Shown here: positions 61,009 to 64,000 of the stretch, piece after piece
How positions within the stretch are numbered: the first letter of the stretch is position 1
Layout: each line of letters opens with the position of its first letter
Translations under genes and position numbers: made by a program
Notes under the pieces: generated by a model
The model's database searches: none
Told to the model about the DNA's origin: nothing
Seen by the model: the letters and a program-made list of their open reading frames with translations, nothing else
Assembly: GCA_964348095.1 (NCBI GenBank)
Contig: CAYGBK010000015.1
Span: 62,001-126,000, forward strand
Length of the DNA stretch: 64,000 nt
From: WVXP01 sp964348095
Lineage (GTDB): Bacteria; Desulfobacterota; BSN033; WVXP01
Direction of reading: 5' to 3'

Positions 61009-62256
61009 ATGGCAGAACTTAACACGTTTAAGATTGCTCAGCATCAACTCGATGAGGCAGCGGAAAAACTGGGGCTAGACCCTGCCATCCATGAGCTCTT
61101 GCGATGGCCGCAGCGGGAACTGAAGGTTACCCTCCCCGTGGAAATGGATGATGGGACATTTGAGGTTTTTCATGGATATCGGGTTCAATACAACAGTGCC
61201 CGGGGGCCAACCAAAGGGGGGATCCGATGGCATCCTGAGGAGACGCTCGATACGGTTCGTGCTTTAGCTGCCTGGATGACCTGGAAAACCGCTGTCGTTG
61301 ATATTCCCCTCGGAGGCGGGAAGGGAGGCGTGACCTGCAATCCCAAAGGGATGTCGGACAGGGAAAAACAACGGCTCGCTCGAGCCTATATCAGAGCGGT
61401 GGCCGGCATGCTCTCGGTAACGCAGGATGTGCCAGCACCGGATGTTTACACAACCCCCGAGATCATGGGGTGGATGATGGACGAATATGAGACCCTGGTT
61501 GGCGAACATCACCCAGGCGTCATTACTGGCAAACCCATTCCGATCGGAGGATCGGAGGGTCGAGGAGACGCAACAGCCCGGGGTGGGATTTATATAACCC
61601 GAGAAGCGGCAAAGGTGCTAAACATAGACTTGAAGAACAAGAGGATGGCCATCCAGGGTTTTGGGAATGCCGGTCAATACGCCGCGCTTCTCGGCCATCA
61701 AATGCTCGGTCTGAAACTCGTCGCCGCCTCAGATTCGAAGGGCGGCATCTACAATGAGAAGGGAATGGACCCGAAGAAGGTGGTGGAATACAAGCTAAAT
61801 AACGGCAGCCTCCAGGGATATCCGGAGGCTGCTGAGATCAGCAATGAGGAGCTTCTCGAATTGGATGTGACCGTCCTGTTCCCTGCGGCCCTTGAGAACG
61901 TGATTACCGCTGAAAATGCAGGCAAGATCAAATGTAAGATCTCATGTGAACTGGCCAATGGGCCGACCACACCGCAGGCTGATGAGGTTCTTCATGAGAA
62001 AAAGGTCTTTGTTTTGCCCGATTTTCTCGCCAACGCCGGCGGGGTAACGGTCTCATATTTTGAACAGGTCCAGAACACGTATAACTTCTATTGGCCTCTG
62101 GAAGAGGTTCAAGCGCGACTGGACGAGAGAATGACCAAAGCTTTCCATGGGGTCTATGAGATGTACAAGCGGGAGAAGGTCAACATGCGACAGGCGGCCT
62201 ACCTCGTCTCGGTAGCGAGGGTTGCGGAGGCGTGCAAGTTGCGGGGTTGGGTCTAG
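61009..62256 (+). CDS. gdhA: glutamate dehydrogenase (Glu/Leu/Phe/Val family)
   Basis: 415 residues from ATG 61009, which follows GAAGGAGGGAGTC; an ATG 18 bp upstream is not favoured. Interconverts glutamate and 2-oxoglutarate plus ammonia. Substrate domain: VQYNSARGPTKGGIRWHPEE near 65, catalytic lysines in KTAVVDIPLGGGKGGVTCNP near 95, and PAPDVYTTPEIMGWMMDEYE near 142. NAD(P) domain: AIQGFGNAGQYAALLG near 215, DVTVLFPAALENVITAENAG. Length and motifs match the hexameric, archaeal/clostridial-type enzyme. Cofactor preference not determined. Confidence 0.95.
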   Translation: MAELNTFKIAQHQLDEAAEKLGLDPAIHELLRWPQRELKVTLPVEMDDGTFEVFHGYRVQYNSARGPTKGGIRWHPEETLDTVRALAAWMTWKTAVVDIPLGGGKGGVTCNPKGMSDREKQRLARAYIRAVAGMLSVTQDVPAPDVYTTPEIMGWMMDEYETLVGEHHPGVITGKPIPIGGSEGRGDATARGGIYITREAAKVLNIDLKNKRMAIQGFGNAGQYAALLGHQMLGLKLVAASDSKGGIYNEKGMDPKKVVEYKLNNGSLQGYPEAAEISNEELLELDVTVLFPAALENVITAENAGKIKCKISCELANGPTTPQADEVLHEKKVFVLPDFLANAGGVTVSYFEQVQNTYNFYWPLEEVQARLDERMTKAFHGVYEMYKREKVNMRQAAYLVSVARVAEACKLRGWV

Positions 62257-62369
62257 AGATAGTTCAGGGCCTTCAAACTTCACCCTTTTGAGAGTAAAAT
62301 TGATTATGGTGGGACAGAAGAGATTTTATCCTGCCGAAACCCTCCAAGCGGGCGTGAAGAGCAAAAAGC

Positions 62370-64000
62370 ATGGATGTCATCAAGACCTATCGATTGTTCC
62401 GTAAGATGAATCAGTATCCTGAACTGATCGGGGAGATGCGTAGCACTTTCATGGAGGTGCTGGAGCAGAGGAAGATCATCACCCGGAAAGAACTCTATCG
62501 GCGGGCTTTAAATGAACTCAAGGCAGATGGGATAACTGACACGGAGATCAATCGGCAGGAGTATGTTGACGCCCTCATCGATCACTATTTTGCCAACAAT
62601 CTGAGTCCCAATGAAATCGAGAATTATATCAACCTGGCACGAAAGCGGGACAAGTGCCGAACCCTAAGCATGGTGAGCGGGCAGGAAAACGCAACGTCCA
62701 TGGAAATCTACAAGGCTTTGGGAGAATTTTGCGATATTCCCATGGGCGAGGTCTACATATCCCGGGAAGAAGCCGAGGGGATTCGGGTCTCTTTGATCAA
62801 CCATTATATTTCCAGCCAACTGCCTTTTATCAGCATTGCAAAGAATTTCGTTACCATCCGTGACATCGACGGCCTGGTCAGGCGAAGCCTTTGGAGCCGC
62901 AGGCGACCGGGCAAACTCGGCGGCAAGGCTGCCGGCATGATTCTAGCCGAGAAGATTCTCTTGCCCACTCTAGACCAACGGGATCCTGAGCTAGAGAAGT
63001 ATGTCCACGTTCCGGAGACGTGGTATTTGAACTCCGGTGTCTTTGCGGAATTCATTGACCGGAACAACCTCTATCTCTACCACACCCACAAGTACAAGGA
63101 TAGACAGACCATCGAAAAAGAGTTCCTCCGTATCGAAGAGAGTTTCAAGTATGCGGCCTTCGCACCAGAGGTTGTTGCCGACTTTCGACGGATCCTGGAC
63201 GAAATAGGAGAACACCCGATCATCATCCGCTCTTCCAGCTTTCTCGAAGATAACTTCGGTCTTGCCTTCTCAGGAAAATATCTCTCCGTCTTTCTGGCCA
63301 ATCAGGGGGATTTAGAGACACGGGTGAAGGAGTTTATTAAGGCCGTCAAGCAGGTTTTTGTAAGTATCTTCGGACCTGATCCCATCCTTTATCGTCACGA
63401 CCATGGTTTACTCGACTTCAATGAAAAGATGGCTATGGTCGTTCAAAAGGTCGTTGGCCGACGATTTGGAGACTACTTTTTCCCCTGTGCTGCGGGGGTC
63501 ATGTTCTCTAGCAACCTATACGCCTGGAATCCAAAGATCAAGAAAGATGAGGGTTTGGTTCGGCTGGTTTTCGGCCTCGGTACCCGAGCGGTTGACCGAG
63601 TTGGTGCCGACTATCCTCGAATGATCCCCTTAAGCCACCCTAAACTCCGTCCAGAAGTTACGGCAGACCAGATCAAGAAGTATTCTCAGAAGAAAGTTGA
63701 CGTGATCAATTTGAAGAAAGGTGGCCTTGAGACGATCGACTTTCGGACTCTTGTCTCCAAGATTGATCATCCGGATCTCTTCTATGCCGTATCGGTTCAG
63801 AAAGACGGGCATCTTGCCGCTCCCATGTTCAAAACTCATGATTTCAAAAAAGGGGAACTCTGCGTGACCTTCGAAAATCAGCTGACCAAAACAGATTTTG
63901 TTCGCCTAGTGAGAAAGGTTCTCTCCAAAGTTGAAAAGGCTTACAATCGCCCGATAGACATGGAGTTTGCATGGGATGAGGACAAGCTCTATCTCCTCCA
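62370..64000 (+). CDS. PEP/pyruvate-binding (PPDK N-terminal-like) protein, 3' end off window
   Basis: Open from ATG 62370 (MDVIKTYRLFRKMNQYPEL) to the window edge, 543 codons. An N-terminal helical part of about 180 residues precedes the ATP-grasp-like PPDK domain: RPGKLGGKAAGMILAEKIL, then ETWYLNSGVFAEF, IIIRSSSFLEDNFGLAFSGK and SIFGPDPILYRHDHGLLDFN. RLVFGLGTRAVDRVGADYPR and MEFAWDEDKLYLL follow near the edge. This is the nucleotide-binding half of phosphoenolpyruvate synthase/PPDK relatives; whether a phosphohistidine and PEP domain follow cannot be seen. It is co-oriented with glutamate dehydrogenase, 113 bp downstream. Confidence 0.88.
   Translation, partial: MDVIKTYRLFRKMNQYPELIGEMRSTFMEVLEQRKIITRKELYRRALNELKADGITDTEINRQEYVDALIDHYFANNLSPNEIENYINLARKRDKCRTLSMVSGQENATSMEIYKALGEFCDIPMGEVYISREEAEGIRVSLINHYISSQLPFISIAKNFVTIRDIDGLVRRSLWSRRRPGKLGGKAAGMILAEKILLPTLDQRDPELEKYVHVPETWYLNSGVFAEFIDRNNLYLYHTHKYKDRQTIEKEFLRIEESFKYAAFAPEVVADFRRILDEIGEHPIIIRSSSFLEDNFGLAFSGKYLSVFLANQGDLETRVKEFIKAVKQVFVSIFGPDPILYRHDHGLLDFNEKMAMVVQKVVGRRFGDYFFPCAAGVMFSSNLYAWNPKIKKDEGLVRLVFGLGTRAVDRVGADYPRMIPLSHPKLRPEVTADQIKKYSQKKVDVINLKKGGLETIDFRTLVSKIDHPDLFYAVSVQKDGHLAAPMFKTHDFKKGELCVTFENQLTKTDFVRLVRKVLSKVEKAYNRPIDMEFAWDEDKLYLL

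Noticed and set aside
1..64000. CRISPR array, rRNA operon or insertion sequence with intact transposase
   Set aside because: No regularly spaced repeats, no rRNA-like sequence, and the only transposase-related reading frames are the two decayed RAYT remnants.

Overview
The window is a stretch of bacterial chromosome of roughly even base composition. It has dense co-directional operons and an accessory middle part of about 15 kb. Ffh, BamD, RsmG, ParA/ParB and a bactofilin point to a Gram-negative bacterium. The four-subunit 2-oxoacid:ferredoxin oxidoreductase, the DsrE/TusA/HdrD-like/DsrM-like sulfur-redox operon, a MucR-type regulator and an MttB-family methyltransferase fit an anaerobic Desulfobacterota (Deltaproteobacteria) type lineage. 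That placement is an inference from gene content; no rRNA gene is present. Several genes have an archaeal flavour: a complete A/V-type ATPase operon in archaeal gene order, a FAU-1-type ribonuclease and RtcA.

Layout. 1-5.6 kb: housekeeping block (ffh, bamD on minus; rsmG, parA, parB, bactofilin on plus). 6.1-14.9 kb: nine-gene A/V-ATPase operon (H-I-K-E-C-F-A-B-D) behind a recognisable promoter; the K subunit carries the sodium-ligand set. 14.9-22.5 kb (minus): a carbohydrate-type ABC importer without its ATPase, an MttB-family methyltransferase, and a TrpXYZ-like ABC importer. 22.8-25.5 kb: an orphan FlgG-like gene containing a parS-like site, a MucR regulator and a non-coding repeat. 25.5-31 kb: RpiR-type regulator, korDABC and a nucleoside hydrolase. 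31.3-34.9 kb (minus): sulfur-redox operon with its MarR regulator and a palindromic operator. 35-37.5 kb: a short UvrC-like protein, a MITE-like element and an SbcD-like phosphoesterase. 38-42 kb: a DUF4124/beta-barrel protein between RAYT-type repeats, and an IPT-domain esterase lipoprotein. 42.2-53.4 kb (minus): an unrecognised envelope operon (polytopic membrane protein, two lipoproteins, small helical protein), an amidohydrolase, a 917-residue DUF362 fusion, a GH13 amylase and a phosphoesterase. 53.4-55.6 kb: FAU-1 and RtcA. 55.9-64 kb: UvrA, VOC protein, HDAC-family deacetylase, four-helix-bundle protein, a tiny basic protein, glutamate dehydrogenase, and the start of a PEP/pyruvate-binding protein.

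The most interesting unexplained signals are three. First, three intergenic units at 42.2, 45.3 and 53.3 kb share the layout promoter, conserved ATC(T/C)TCGGT box, and hairpin of conserved length. All read on the minus strand toward genes of the accessory region, so they look like a family of leaders/attenuators or small RNAs. Second, the four-gene envelope operon behind one of them has a membrane protein built from a duplicated two-helix module. Third, several mobile non-coding elements are present: a 22-kb-separated inverted repeat of about 310 bp, a 226-bp element forming the 3' end of a nuclease gene, and a 335-bp internally deleted RAYT derivative.
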